A stretch of 64,000 nt of DNA from Salipiger profundus (GTDB taxonomy: Bacteria > Pseudomonadota > Alphaproteobacteria > Rhodobacterales > Rhodobacteraceae): assembly GCF_001969385.1 (NCBI RefSeq), contig NZ_CP014796.1:4171501-4235500 (forward strand). The letters run 5' to 3'. Below, piece by piece: positions 28,286 through 36,655 of the stretch. The position numbers were made by a program, and so were the translations under genes. The number at the start of each line of letters is the position of its first letter. Within the stretch, counting starts at the first letter, position 1. The notes beneath the pieces were generated by a model, which saw only the letters and a list, made by a program, of their open reading frames with translations, did no database searches and was not told the DNA's origin.

Positions 28286-29250
28286 AGGCCTGCCCCCTTC
28301 AGGACGTCGGAAACGCGCTCGCTCCAGTCCGTGCGGATAGAGGTCAGCGACCCGCGGTGATCGCGCCACATTTCCTTGAGCCGCTTGAGCAGCGCTCGGT
28401 CGGCAGCAACCTGCTCGACCAGCACCCAGCGGTTCCATTCCTTCGCGAGCGACCAGTCGGCTTCGTCGATGCGGCAATCGGGCAGACGCCAGTGATAGGT
28501 CGGGCGTGACTGGATCTGCTCCATGTCCATCTCGCGCGCGACGCGGTCGTGGTCGATCTCGGCAAAGATGCACAGCATGTCGAGCCCGTGGTTCCGGGAC
28601 GGCGCGAGCTCTAGGTAGGTGTCCATGAGCTCGGTCATGTTGCTCGGCGGGTTCGCAGAGGCCAGCCGGTCGACAAGGCTGCGCGGATAGGGGTCGACCC
28701 AGGGCAGCAGACGCCGGGACAGGTCGATGCCGGCGATCCGCCGCAGGTGATCCTCGAGCAGCGCATAGGCGGTGAGCACCGGCGCGATGTCGGAGAACTT
28801 GAGCGACACGACCTCGGGATTGAAGTGCACGCCGAAGCCAAGAAGCACGCCGTGACGGGTGCCCGTGGCACCGGCATCGGCGAGCGCCTGCAATGCCCGG
28901 TCGAGCGCGGGGATCTGCACCACCTCGATCGGATCGCTGACGATCTCGAGCGGCACGACACTGCGCGCAAGCTCGCGCAGATGCTTGCCCAGCCCCTCGC
29001 TGTCGAGCTTCTGGAGCGGGCGACTGTCGAGATAGCACTCGAAATCGCCGAGCTCGGTGCCCGTCACGTTCCAGAACCCCGGGCGGTCCTGCTCGGCGGA
29101 GCCGCCGAGGCACGTCGCGAGGACGCGCGCGGCGTGTTCCTCGTCGAGGCCGGAGAACTCGATCTCGATGCCGACATGCCGGGGCTCGCCCGCGGCGGTC
29201 CGAGGGGTCGGCAGCGGCTTGAGCGCGGGCGGGTTAGAAGTCAGGGACAT
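28273..29250 (-). CDS. Amidoligase-family protein (COOH-NH2 ligase, PF12224 type)
   Basis: 325 aa. The glutamine-synthetase-like core begins with the metal-binding GIEIEFSGL, followed by GTELGDFECYLDS, the histidine motif GVHFNPEVVSLKFSD, and PWVDPYPRSLVDRL. Such enzymes are predicted ATP-dependent ligases that form amide bonds on small molecules or peptides and are typically paired with a gamma-glutamyl hydrolase, as here. The start is ATG 29248-29250 after GAGGTG; it overlaps the sensor kinase gene by 17 bp. No member of this stress-linked subgroup has a known product that I can name. Confidence 0.82.
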   Translation of the reverse strand: MSLTSNPPALKPLPTPRTAAGEPRHVGIEIEFSGLDEEHAARVLATCLGGSAEQDRPGFWNVTGTELGDFECYLDSRPLQKLDSEGLGKHLRELARSVVPLEIVSDPIEVVQIPALDRALQALADAGATGTRHGVLLGFGVHFNPEVVSLKFSDIAPVLTAYALLEDHLRRIAGIDLSRRLLPWVDPYPRSLVDRLASANPPSNMTELMDTYLELAPSRNHGLDMLCIFAEIDHDRVAREMDMEQIQSRPTYHWRLPDCRIDEADWSLAKEWNRWVLVEQVAADRALLKRLKEMWRDHRGSLTSIRTDWSERVSDVLKGAGLCDH

Positions 29251-31033
29251 TCGGCACCTCTGTGGGAACGGTTTCGTCGGGCTCGAAATCGGTGAGCTGG
29301 AAATGGACGTGAACGACATACTCGCCGTCTTCTCGCCCCTGCTCCAGCCGCCCGCCAAGTTGCGTCGCGAATGCCTGGATCAGCCGCGCCCCGAGCCCGG
29401 CCGGTTCGACTTCCAGATCCTCGTCATCGCTGGTGCGTCCCTCGGGACCCGCCGAGTTGCGGATCTCGAGCACGGCGTTGCCCTGGCCGTCATGCCGGAA
29501 GCTCACCATGACCCGGGCCTGCGCGTCGCCATCGGGCGCGGCGCCGTATTTCAGCGCGTTTGTCAGGGCCTCGGCGGTCAGCAGCGACAGCGGGACCGCC
29601 TGGTCGGGCACCACTTCGATATCGGCAAGGTCGCGCTCGACCTGCACCGCGCGACCGCTGATCTCGATCATCTGGGTCATCTGCTGCACGAGGTCGGTCA
29701 GCAGCACGCCGGCGTTCACGTGCCCGAGATCCTCGGTCTGGTAGAGGTTGCGGTGGATCGTGGCGAGGCTGCGGATGCGATCCTGCAGCCGGTGCAGCAC
29801 GAAGCGGGTCTCGCGCTCGCGCGACTGCCGGATCTGCATGTTCATGATCGAGGAGATGAGCTGCAGGTTGTTCTTGACCCGGTGGTGCACCTCCTTGAGC
29901 AGGATTGTCTTCTCGCGCAGCGCGTTCTCCTGCTGCGCCTCGTCGCGCAGGATCCCGTCGGCCATGTCGAGGAAATCGTCCTCCATGTCCGCGAGTTCCG
30001 CCGGCATCACCAGCGTGCTGCGATGCTCGGGGATGCGCCGGGTGCGGGCAAAGGTCCGCATCCGCCGCGACAGCCGCTTGATGTGCCGGATCACCAGTCG
30101 GTTCACCGCAAGGAATGCGACGATGACCGACGCGGCCCACATCAGCAGTGGCAGCGCCTTGGCGACATTGCTCACCGTGATGGCCTCCGCCTCGGCGTTG
30201 TCGTGGTTCCAGACACCGAGCGCGTGCACCATGCCCGGCACGAGCGGGGCGGCGGCATAGACCCGGGTTTCACCATCGGCGCTGCGCGCGGCAAAGCTTT
30301 GCGCGCCGCCGCCGATCAGGCTGCGCAGTTCGAGATCCGCCGGAAGAAGATCGGCGACGTCATCGAGGCCCGCGCGCGAAGACAGCACCTCGCCGCGGTT
30401 GTTGAAGAAGACGATGTCGCGGAAATCCTCGGGCGCTTGCGGCGACTGGGCATTCCGGCCCTCGTCACGCGGCAGGAGCGCCGAGGGCACCGACAGGAGC
30501 ATGTAGCCCGCCAGTTCGCCGTCGGTGAAGAAGGGCTCGCCGACGACGATCACCGAACGGTTGCTGAGCGGGCCTTCGCGGTTGAGGTAGGCAACCGACC
30601 GCGGCTCTTCGAGCAGCCCGCTGAGATGTTGGAAATCGGCAATGTCGAGCTCTTCGCCCCGCGAGGTGCAGGGAAGCCGGCCATCGGCCGTCAGCACGGT
30701 CACGAAGGAATAGCCCGGGGACGTCTCGAGATAGGTGGCAAGCCGTCGCCCGCAGGCCTCGGTATCGCCGGTTTCGAGCAGCGCCTGCCCCACGGTAGCG
30801 CCAAGCGCCTGCGCGCTGCCGAGCGCACGCAGGATCGTTTCCCGCTCGCCAAGGGCCGCGGCTTCGGTCAGCGCAACAAGCGAAAGCTGCGACCGGAGAC
30901 GTGTCTCCTGTTGCAGCTTCGCCGTCTGAAAATACGCAACGACACCGATCGGAACCAGCGCGAGCGTGAGGAACAGGATCATGCGCGCCGCGAGCCCCAT
31001 CGGGCGCAGGCGCGATCCGTCTGCGTGGGTCAT
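29234..31033 (-). CDS. Membrane HisKA_2 histidine kinase next to the EcfG locus (PhyK-like)
   Basis: 599 aa. Membrane helices at ~13-35 and ~293-313 enclose a ~255-residue periplasmic sensor, probably a dCACHE-type fold. A short linker leads to a HisKA_2 domain with phospho-acceptor His383 in KEVHHRVKNNLQLISS, and a C-terminal ATPase domain (LLTAEALTNALKYG, then GLGARLI). Kinases of this class next to nepR-ecfG phosphorylate PhyR in other alphaproteobacteria, so this is the likely stress sensor. Located 57 bp after ecfG; its 3' end overlaps the amidoligase gene. Confidence 0.87.
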   Translation of the reverse strand: MTHADGSRLRPMGLAARMILFLTLALVPIGVVAYFQTAKLQQETRLRSQLSLVALTEAAALGERETILRALGSAQALGATVGQALLETGDTEACGRRLATYLETSPGYSFVTVLTADGRLPCTSRGEELDIADFQHLSGLLEEPRSVAYLNREGPLSNRSVIVVGEPFFTDGELAGYMLLSVPSALLPRDEGRNAQSPQAPEDFRDIVFFNNRGEVLSSRAGLDDVADLLPADLELRSLIGGGAQSFAARSADGETRVYAAAPLVPGMVHALGVWNHDNAEAEAITVSNVAKALPLLMWAASVIVAFLAVNRLVIRHIKRLSRRMRTFARTRRIPEHRSTLVMPAELADMEDDFLDMADGILRDEAQQENALREKTILLKEVHHRVKNNLQLISSIMNMQIRQSRERETRFVLHRLQDRIRSLATIHRNLYQTEDLGHVNAGVLLTDLVQQMTQMIEISGRAVQVERDLADIEVVPDQAVPLSLLTAEALTNALKYGAAPDGDAQARVMVSFRHDGQGNAVLEIRNSAGPEGRTSDDEDLEVEPAGLGARLIQAFATQLGGRLEQGREDGEYVVHVHFQLTDFEPDETVPTEVPNVPDF

Positions 31034-31090
31034 GCCAGAATGTTCGCTTCCCCTATTCTGCTCCCGAGGGCGCAGCCAGCGCCCTTCGGC

Positions 31091-31645
31091 TTACCGGGCG
31101 GCCGGACGTCCGCCGGAAACCACGGCCATTGTCGCCTGGTCCGTCATCTCGAGCCCCTCTTCACCCTCGAGGTGCAGGAGTTCGGACAATCTTGCACGCG
31201 CGCGGTTCACGCGGCTCTTGATCGTGCCGACCGCGACCCCGCAGGTCTCGGCAGCGTCTTCGTAGGAGAAACCCTGCGCGCCGACAAGGATCAACGCTTC
31301 GCGCTGTTCGTCGGTCAGCTTTACGAAGGCGCGACGGAAATCGGCCATCTGCAGACGCCCGTCGTGCGCCGGCTTCTCGGACAGGCTCTCGGTGAAGATA
31401 CCCTCGGCATCCGACACCTCGCGCCCCGCCTTGCGGCGGTTCGAGTAGTAGGTGTTGCGCAGAATGGTGAAGAGCCAGGCACGCATGTTCGTGCCCTTCT
31501 CGAACGTGTTGATCTTGGACCACGCCTTGACCAGCGTGTCCTGAACCATGTCGTCGGCCACCGCGCCGTTGCGCGTCAGCGAGAGCGCGAAAGCTCGCAG
31601 CGCCGGCAGGTGTTCGACGATTTCGTCGCGGGGATCATCGCTCAT
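31091..31645 (-). CDS. ecfG: ECF sigma factor EcfG, general stress response
   Basis: 184 aa. Sigma region 2 (MVQDTLVKAWSKINTFEKGT, then MRAWLFTILRNTYYSNRRKAG) and region 4 (LTDEQREALILVGAQGFSYE, then GTIKSRVNRARARLSELL) are complete. The motif NMRAWLFTILRN is typical of EcfG. It recognises GGAAC-N16/17-CGTT promoters, several of which are seen in this window. Its ATG overlaps the nepR stop (ATGA), so anti-sigma and sigma factor are translated together. A hairpin (31067-31085) lies between it and the kinase gene. Confidence 0.95.
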   Translation of the reverse strand: MSDDPRDEIVEHLPALRAFALSLTRNGAVADDMVQDTLVKAWSKINTFEKGTNMRAWLFTILRNTYYSNRRKAGREVSDAEGIFTESLSEKPAHDGRLQMADFRRAFVKLTDEQREALILVGAQGFSYEDAAETCGVAVGTIKSRVNRARARLSELLHLEGEEGLEMTDQATMAVVSGGRPAAR

Positions 31646-31812
31646 TTCGCCTCTCCGCCGGACGAGTCGTCCTGATCGTCTTGCGCCCGTAGCTGGGCGA
31701 TCAGGTCGAGGAACCGATCTGGAACCTTTTCGTCAAGCATGTCTTCGTAAACCCGCTTCAGGTTCTCGTCGATCGCCTCTGACCCATTCTCTTTTCTCCG
31801 CGTGTGACCCAT
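31642..31812 (-). CDS. nepR: Anti-sigma factor NepR
   Basis: 56 aa. The core AIDENLKRVYEDMLDEKVPD with RFLDLIAQL is the NepR two-helix signature. NepR holds EcfG inactive until phosphorylated PhyR binds NepR through its sigma-like domain. The start is ATG 31810-31812. It is the first gene of the nepR-ecfG-kinase-amidoligase-GATase unit and diverges from phyR. The C-terminal tail is short and acidic. Confidence 0.95.
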   Translation of the reverse strand: MGHTRRKENGSEAIDENLKRVYEDMLDEKVPDRFLDLIAQLRAQDDQDDSSGGEAK

Positions 31813-31865
31813 CTTGTTCCTTGCTCTTTTTTCTGCCGCGCCCGAACATTATTTTCCCGTTGTCA

Positions 31866-31890
31866 GGAACCAATGCGGCATCTGAACGTT
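31866..31890 (+). promoter_or_regulatory. EcfG-type promoter of phyR
   Basis: GGAAC at 31866-31870, 16-nt spacer, CGTT at 31887-31890: a perfect consensus match, 36 bp before the phyR ATG. It overlaps the opposite-strand promoter of nepR-ecfG, so the locus is autoregulated. Confidence 0.8.
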
Positions 31891-31897
31891 TGGTTCC
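31872..31897 (-). promoter_or_regulatory. EcfG-type promoter of nepR-ecfG
   Basis: Minus strand GGAAC (31897-31893), 17-nt spacer, CATT (31875-31872), one mismatch to CGTT. About 60 bp before the nepR start. Confidence 0.6.
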
Positions 31898-31925
31898 CGA
31901 AAAAATCGAAAAAAGGACGTTTGAT

Positions 31926-32726
31926 ATGACAACGGGTGACCTGAGTCAGGCCATTGGAGCAGCGCTTCCGTATCTTCGGCGTTATGCACGCGCTCTGACG
32001 GGCAGTCAGACCACCGGCGACAATTATGCCGCCGCAACGCTGGAGGCCATTCTCGCCGATCGCAGCACCGCGGCGGAGTCGAGTTCCGCGAAGGTCGGCC
32101 TCTTCCGCGTCTTCCACGGTATCTGGATCACCACCGGCGCGCCGGTCGTCGACGAAGGCACGGGCGCGCTCGCCAAGGCGCAGGCACGGCTTTCGAAACT
32201 CACCACCAACAGCCGCGAGGCCCTGCTGCTGCACACGATCGAGGACTTCACCCTCGACGAAGTATCCGAGATCATGCAGATCGAACACAGCGAAGCGCAA
32301 CAGCTCGTGAGCCTTGCCCGCCAGGAAATGGCCGACGCCGTCTCGGGCCGCGTGCTCATCATCGAGGACGAAGCCATCATCGCGATGGACCTCGAAAGCA
32401 TCGTTGCCGACCTCGGCCACCGCGTTACCGGTGTCGCACGTACTCGCGACGCTGCTATCGACCTCGCCAAGAAGGAAAAGCCGGATCTCATCCTTGCCGA
32501 CATCCAGCTTGCCGACAACTCCTCGGGCATCGACGCGGTGAACGACATCCTCGGAGAACTCGGCGACCGTCCGGTGATCTTCATCACTGCCTTCCCCGAG
32601 CGTCTTCTTACCGGCGAACGACCGGAACCCGCCTTCCTGATCTCGAAGCCCTACTCCGAAGAGCAGGTGAGTTCGGCGGTGAGCCAGGCAATGTTCTTCT
32701 CGTCCACCGAGACCCTCAAAGCCTGA
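31926..32726 (+). CDS. phyR: PhyR general stress response regulator (anti-anti-sigma)
   Basis: 266 aa. An N-terminal ECF-sigma-like domain (residues ~5-135; ALPYLRRYARALTGSQTTGD, LLLHTIEDFTLDEVSEIM) is followed by a receiver domain (VLIIEDEAIIAMDLE; phospho-acceptor Asp192 in LADIQLADN; conserved Lys in FLISKPYSEEQ). When phosphorylated, PhyR releases its sigma-like domain to trap NepR and free EcfG. Divergent from nepR-ecfG with overlapping EcfG-type promoters. ATG 31926 is preceded by a purine-rich GGA element. Confidence 0.96.
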   Translation: MTTGDLSQAIGAALPYLRRYARALTGSQTTGDNYAAATLEAILADRSTAAESSSAKVGLFRVFHGIWITTGAPVVDEGTGALAKAQARLSKLTTNSREALLLHTIEDFTLDEVSEIMQIEHSEAQQLVSLARQEMADAVSGRVLIIEDEAIIAMDLESIVADLGHRVTGVARTRDAAIDLAKKEKPDLILADIQLADNSSGIDAVNDILGELGDRPVIFITAFPERLLTGERPEPAFLISKPYSEEQVSSAVSQAMFFSSTETLKA

Positions 32727-32767
32727 GGAATTTCGCCTTCTTGCGCACCCCCTTACCGGGGTCTGAA

Positions 32768-32793
32768 AGCCGCGGCCTTTTCAGGCTGCGGCT
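32768..32793 (+). terminator. Hairpin after phyR
   Basis: AGCCGCGGCC (32768-32777) pairs with GGCTGCGGCT (32784-32793) with one mismatch, 42 bp after the phyR stop; it also serves the convergent DUF1328 gene. Weak T-run. Confidence 0.45.
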
Positions 32794-32808
32794 TCTGTCG
32801 TTCCAGCG

Positions 32809-32973
32809 TCACGCCTTGCGCACGAGCCGCATGACGATCGCGACCACGAACAGCACGAGGAAGATGAAGAACAGGATCTGTGCGATCCCGGCCGATGCCG
32901 AGGCGATCCCGCCGAAGCCGAAGACCGCTGCGACGATGGCGACAACGAAGAAGAGAATGGCCCAGTAAAGCAT
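32809..32973 (-). CDS. DUF1328 small membrane protein (YtjA-like)
   Basis: 54 aa, typical length. It has two membrane helices separated by a Gly/Ala turn: [20 protein letters not shown] and [19 protein letters not shown], ending in a basic RLVRKA. The LYWAxxFFxxAxxAAxFGFGG start is the family mark. ATG 32971-32973 is preceded by GGAGG. It lies 49 bp after a second small membrane protein, with a hairpin in the gap, and is probably read from the EcfG-type promoter upstream of that gene. Function unknown; often stress-induced. Confidence 0.88.
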   Translation of the reverse strand: MLYWAILFFVVAIVAAVFGFGGIASASAGIAQILFFIFLVLFVVAIVMRLVRKA

Positions 32974-33022
32974 TGCTATGTCCTCCGATGGGGCCGGCCC
33001 GGGAGGGGCCGGCATGAATGCG

Positions 33023-33205
33023 TCAGGCGGGTGACCGCGCGGATTTCGGCCCTGCGATGAGCCAGATGATGAAGCCAAGGACCGGCAGGATAAGGATGAG
33101 CAGCACCCAGAGCACCTTGGACCCGGTGCTTGCGCCGGAGCTGAGGATCGACACGATGGCCCAGATGTCGAGCACGAGAACGATGAAACCGAGAATGAAC
33201 TCCAT
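33023..33205 (-). CDS. Small PLDc_N-domain membrane protein
   Basis: 60 aa. Two membrane helices ([20 protein letters not shown] and [20 protein letters not shown]) match the phospholipase D/cardiolipin synthase N-terminal membrane domain, here as a stand-alone protein without the catalytic part. The C-terminal [11 protein letters not shown] is polar. A perfect EcfG-type promoter lies at 33352-33377 upstream, so the gene and the DUF1328 gene after it are probably one stress-induced unit. Confidence 0.82.
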   Translation of the reverse strand: MEFILGFIVLVLDIWAIVSILSSGASTGSKVLWVLLILILPVLGFIIWLIAGPKSARSPA

Positions 33206-33508
33206 TGCGAAGTCTCCTTAACTGCGCGGAAGACATGACGTCAGCGTGCGGTGGCCTGACGCCCCCGCCGGGAGCGCTGTCCGCGCACCCGCCTGTCATG
33301 ACTTCCTGATAATGTGGCCCGCCCGCGCCCTCGCCGGCGGTTCTGCTTCTCAACGCAGCTGAAGAGAAAAAGGTTCCACCCCGGCGGAAAGGCCCTTGAC
33401 ACCCGGCCAAGCCGCTCGAACGCGCGGTGGCGGCGCGCCGGTTCCCCGGTCTGCGCCGCCGCCCTCCTTGCGCCGGTCAGGGTCGAAGGAGTCCGCCGTC
33501 GATGCGGC
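33206..33508. other. Leader and promoter region, otherwise gene-free
   Basis: About 300 bp between the PLDc_N gene and the end of the convergently placed DctM gene region. It contains the EcfG-type promoter at 33352-33377 and a leader of roughly 140 nt before the start codon. No coding frame is convincing. Confidence 0.45.
33352..33377 (-). promoter_or_regulatory. EcfG-type promoter of the PLDc_N/DUF1328 pair
   Basis: Minus strand GGAAC (33377-33373), 17-nt spacer, CGTT (33355-33352): a perfect consensus match. The start codon is about 147 bp downstream, which gives a long leader. Confidence 0.75.
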
Positions 33509-34906
33509 TCATGCCAGAGACGGCAGCCAGAGCACGATCGACGGGAAGGCCACCAGCAACGCGATGGTCACCGCGTCCGCGATGAAGAACGGCGTCACGC
33601 CCCGGAACACGTCCTGCACCGACAGGTCCGGGCGCACGCCCGCAACCACGAAGCAGTTGAGCCCGATGGGCGGCGTGATCAGGCAGAACTCGGCCATCTT
33701 CACCACGAGGATGCCGAACCACACCGCGCACATCTCGCCGGACATGCCGAAGGTGCTGTCGACGGCGGCCACGTCCTCGCCCCCGTTCAGCGCCATGACC
33801 GCCGGGTAGACGACCGGCAGGGTCAGCAGCAGCATCCCGATGGCGTCCATGAACATGCCCAGCACCGCGTAGGCCAGCAGGATGCAGATCAGGATCACCA
33901 TCGGCGGGTAGTGCAGCGACGAAATCCAGTCCGCGAAGGCCGAGGGCAAGTCCGCGAAGCCGAGGAACCGCACGTAGATCAGCACGCCCCAGATGATCGT
34001 GAAGATCATGATCGACAGTTTCGCGGTCTCGATCAGCGCATCCTTCAGCTCGGCGCCGCGCATCCCGTGCAGCAGCGCCATCACGAAGATGATGAAGGCA
34101 CCGACCGCCCCGCCCTCGGTGGGCGTGCCCCAAGCATCGCCGAAAGGGTTGTAGACGAAGAAGATGATGATCACGACCACCGCCACGATGGGCAGCGCCG
34201 GCGGCAGCGATGCGAAGCGCTGGCCCCAGGTGAAGCCGCGCACCGGCGGGCCGAAGCCCTTGATCGTCATCGCGAGGCCGATGATCAGCGCTCCGTAGAC
34301 CACCGCCGAGAAGGCGCCCGGCACGAAGCCCGCCAGCAGCAGCTTGCCCACGTCCTGCTCGACGATGATGGCATAGATCACGAGGATCGCCGAGGGCGGG
34401 ATGAGCGAGGCCAGCGTGCCGCCCGCCGCCACGACGCCCGCCGCGAAGCGCTTGTCGTAGCCGATCTTGAGCATCTCGGGGATCGCGATGCGGGCGAAGA
34501 CCGCCGAGGTTGCCACCGAGGCGCCCGAGACCGCCGCGAAACCCGCCGTGGCGAAGACGGTCGAGACCGCAAGCCCGCCTGGCACCCACGCCAGCCAGCG
34601 CTTGGCAGCCTCGAACAGCGCCTTGGTGAGCCCCGCGTAATAGGCGAGGTAGCCGATCAGGATGAAGGTCGGGATGAGGCTCAGCGCCTGGCTCGCGACC
34701 TTGCCGTGGGGCACCTGCCCCGCCGTCTTGACCGCGACCGAGATCGCCCAGCCCATCATCTCGGGATCGTAGTCGCGTTTCTCCCAGAAGATCCAGACAA
34801 GCCCCAGCAGCCCGGCCAGGCCCGCGGCAAAGGCCACCCGCATGCCCAGCACCACCATGAGGAAAAGGCCGCCCGTGACCCACAGGCCGATTTCGATGGA
34901 TGTCAT
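33509..34906 (-). CDS. dctM: TRAP transporter large permease (DctM type)
   Basis: 465 aa, about twelve membrane helices. Family motifs are visible: FAAVSGASVATSAVFARIAIPEM, GTLASLIPPSAILVIYA, and MFMDAIGMLLLTLPVVYPAV. Slightly longer than the typical 425 aa because of an inserted loop near residues 45-70. It carries out sodium-coupled uptake of the substrate delivered by the DctP protein. It overlaps the small permease gene by 4 bp. The substrate is not evident from sequence; TRAP systems usually take organic acids. Confidence 0.92.
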   Translation of the reverse strand: MTSIEIGLWVTGGLFLMVVLGMRVAFAAGLAGLLGLVWIFWEKRDYDPEMMGWAISVAVKTAGQVPHGKVASQALSLIPTFILIGYLAYYAGLTKALFEAAKRWLAWVPGGLAVSTVFATAGFAAVSGASVATSAVFARIAIPEMLKIGYDKRFAAGVVAAGGTLASLIPPSAILVIYAIIVEQDVGKLLLAGFVPGAFSAVVYGALIIGLAMTIKGFGPPVRGFTWGQRFASLPPALPIVAVVVIIIFFVYNPFGDAWGTPTEGGAVGAFIIFVMALLHGMRGAELKDALIETAKLSIMIFTIIWGVLIYVRFLGFADLPSAFADWISSLHYPPMVILICILLAYAVLGMFMDAIGMLLLTLPVVYPAVMALNGGEDVAAVDSTFGMSGEMCAVWFGILVVKMAEFCLITPPIGLNCFVVAGVRPDLSVQDVFRGVTPFFIADAVTIALLVAFPSIVLWLPSLA

Positions 34907-35535
34907 TGGTCATGCCCCGAGATATGCTCTGCCTCTGCCGCGGCCTGATCCGCGACGCTCTGGACCAGCGGCACCGCCGGCGGCGCCTCGAGCCCCAGCA
35001 CCAGCGCCCGGCCGTAGCCCCACAGCTGGATCACCAGCCGCAGCACCATGACCGAGAAGGCCACCGGCACGATCAGCTTGGCGGGCCAGATCGGCAGCCC
35101 GAGGTCGATGGTGGAATCGCGCGACCACATCGGCGCGGCGAAATCGAAGCTGCGGTCGAAGTGCGCCCAGGTGCCCCACACCAGCCCGACCATCAGCACG
35201 AAGATCCCGAAGGTGGTGATCAGTTCGGCGAGCCACAGCGCCCGACCGTGCAGCTTGCCCACCAGGATGTCCATGCGGATATGCCCACCGTTGCGCTGCA
35301 CGTAGGAGATGCCGAAGATCGCGATGAGCGGCATCGCCGCCTCGATCCAGTCGACATAGCCCCGCAGCGGCTCGTTGAAGAACTCTCGCCCTCCGACCGA
35401 CACCACCGCGAGAACCATGAGCGCGAAGGCCCCAAGTCCCGAGATGAAGGCCATCGCCCGCTCGAGATGCTCGAGCGTCCGGTCGAGCCGGCTGATGGTG
35501 GTGTCGTCGGAGAGCACGGCGGACTGTCCGGCCAT
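34903..35535 (-). CDS. dctQ: TRAP transporter small permease (DctQ type)
   Basis: 210 aa with four membrane helices (FISGLGAFALMVLAVVSVGG; a second near AAMPLIAIFGISYVQR; a third at ELITTFGIFVLMVGLVWGTW; a fourth near WPAKLIVPVAFSVMVL). The conserved NGGHIRMDIL motif is present. The stop overlaps the dctM start by 4 bp. A GC hairpin (35594-35619) separates it from the upstream binding-protein gene. Confidence 0.92.
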   Translation of the reverse strand: MAGQSAVLSDDTTISRLDRTLEHLERAMAFISGLGAFALMVLAVVSVGGREFFNEPLRGYVDWIEAAMPLIAIFGISYVQRNGGHIRMDILVGKLHGRALWLAELITTFGIFVLMVGLVWGTWAHFDRSFDFAAPMWSRDSTIDLGLPIWPAKLIVPVAFSVMVLRLVIQLWGYGRALVLGLEAPPAVPLVQSVADQAAAEAEHISGHDQ

Positions 35536-35593
35536 GGCTGTCCCTTTCCTGTCCCGAAAGCCCCGTGTCCCGCCCGGGGCCGAAAATGCACTC

Positions 35594-35619
35594 GGCGCCC
35601 GGAGCTTCCCCCGGGCGCC
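35594..35619 (-). terminator. Intercistronic stem-loop after dctP
   Basis: GGCGCCCGG (35594-35602) pairs perfectly with CCGGGCGCC (35611-35619) in the 103-bp gap between dctP and dctQ. No T-run, so message stabilisation is more likely than full termination. Confidence 0.5.
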
Positions 35620-35638
35620 GCATTGCCCATGATCGCGC

Positions 35639-36655
35639 TCAGTTGGAGGCGCGGGTTTCCTCGAGGGTGCTCGTCACGAGGTCGTAGAGCTCCTGCGCGG
35701 GCAGGCCCTGCGCGCCCATTTCCTCGATCCACGCCTCATGCGTGGGGGTGCCGGCGATGTCCTTGAACTTCGCCAGTTCCTCGTCCGAGATCATCACCTT
35801 CTCGACACCCTTCTCCTCGAGCACGCTGTCCCACTTGGCGAGCAGCTCGCCGTAGTTCTCGAGGTAGTAGTCGATCGCCTCGGGCACGGAGCTGTCGAGC
35901 GCCTCGCGCTCGGCATCCGACAGCGATTCGTAGGCGTCGGTGTTCACCACCACCGGACAGTTCACCGTGCCGGGGTTGAGGTTGGCGGTCCACCAGTCGG
36001 CCTCGTTGATGGTGCCGAAGCTCAGGTGCGCGTGCTGGGCGAAGGCGGCGGTGTCGATGACGCCCGATTCCATCGCCTGGTAGACTTCCGACGCGGTCAT
36101 CGAGGTCGGCACGGCGCCGACTGCCTCGAAGGCACGGCCGAGACCGCCCGTCGCCCGCACCCGCATGCCGTCGAAGTCCGCCAGCTCGTTGCGCGGCTCG
36201 CCGGTGCCGACGAGGTTGTACTGCGGCATCGGCGTCGGCATCAGCAGCTTGGCCGACCACTGCGCCATTTCCTCCTGCACCGCCGGATGGGCGTAGACCG
36301 CGTTCGAGACGGCAACCTCTTCCTCGAGCGTGTCGACCCCGAGGAACGGCAGCTCGAGCACGGTGATCGCGCGGTTCTTGTCGGGGTGGTAGCCGGCGCA
36401 GAACTGGGCCATCTCGAAGGCGAAGATCGAGATGCCGTCGAGGTTCTCGGTGTTCTTCGACAGGCCGCCGTAAGAGATGTTCATGGTAAAGTCGCCGTCG
36501 GTCTTTTCCTCGACGAGCTCCGCGAGCTTGTGGATGTGCTCGGTGAAGGCGCGACGCTTGCCCCAGAGCGAGACGTTCCATTCCGTCGCCATCGCCTCGG
36601 TGGCGAAGGCGGTGGTGAGTGCGCCGACGCAGAGCGTCGTGAAAATGCGTGACAT
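35639..36655 (-). CDS. dctP: TRAP transporter substrate-binding protein (DctP type)
   Basis: 338 aa. A signal peptide (ending ATEAMAT, residues ~1-23) precedes a DctP fold. The substrate-anchoring Arg is probably in FDGMRVRATGGLGRAFEAVG, and the hinge motif EVYQAMESGVIDTAA is present. The mature start TEWNVSLWGKRRAFTEHIHK differs from the ectoine-type protein elsewhere in the window. Ligand unknown. It is the first gene of the dctPQM operon. Confidence 0.9.
   Translation of the reverse strand: MSRIFTTLCVGALTTAFATEAMATEWNVSLWGKRRAFTEHIHKLAELVEEKTDGDFTMNISYGGLSKNTENLDGISIFAFEMAQFCAGYHPDKNRAITVLELPFLGVDTLEEEVAVSNAVYAHPAVQEEMAQWSAKLLMPTPMPQYNLVGTGEPRNELADFDGMRVRATGGLGRAFEAVGAVPTSMTASEVYQAMESGVIDTAAFAQHAHLSFGTINEADWWTANLNPGTVNCPVVVNTDAYESLSDAEREALDSSVPEAIDYYLENYGELLAKWDSVLEEKGVEKVMISDEELAKFKDIAGTPTHEAWIEEMGAQGLPAQELYDLVTSTLEETRASN

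Noticed and set aside
29057..31675. An 872-residue plus-strand frame opposite the kinase and ecfG
   Set aside because: It lies entirely opposite the kinase and sigma-factor genes, which carry clear domains, and has no recognisable motif.
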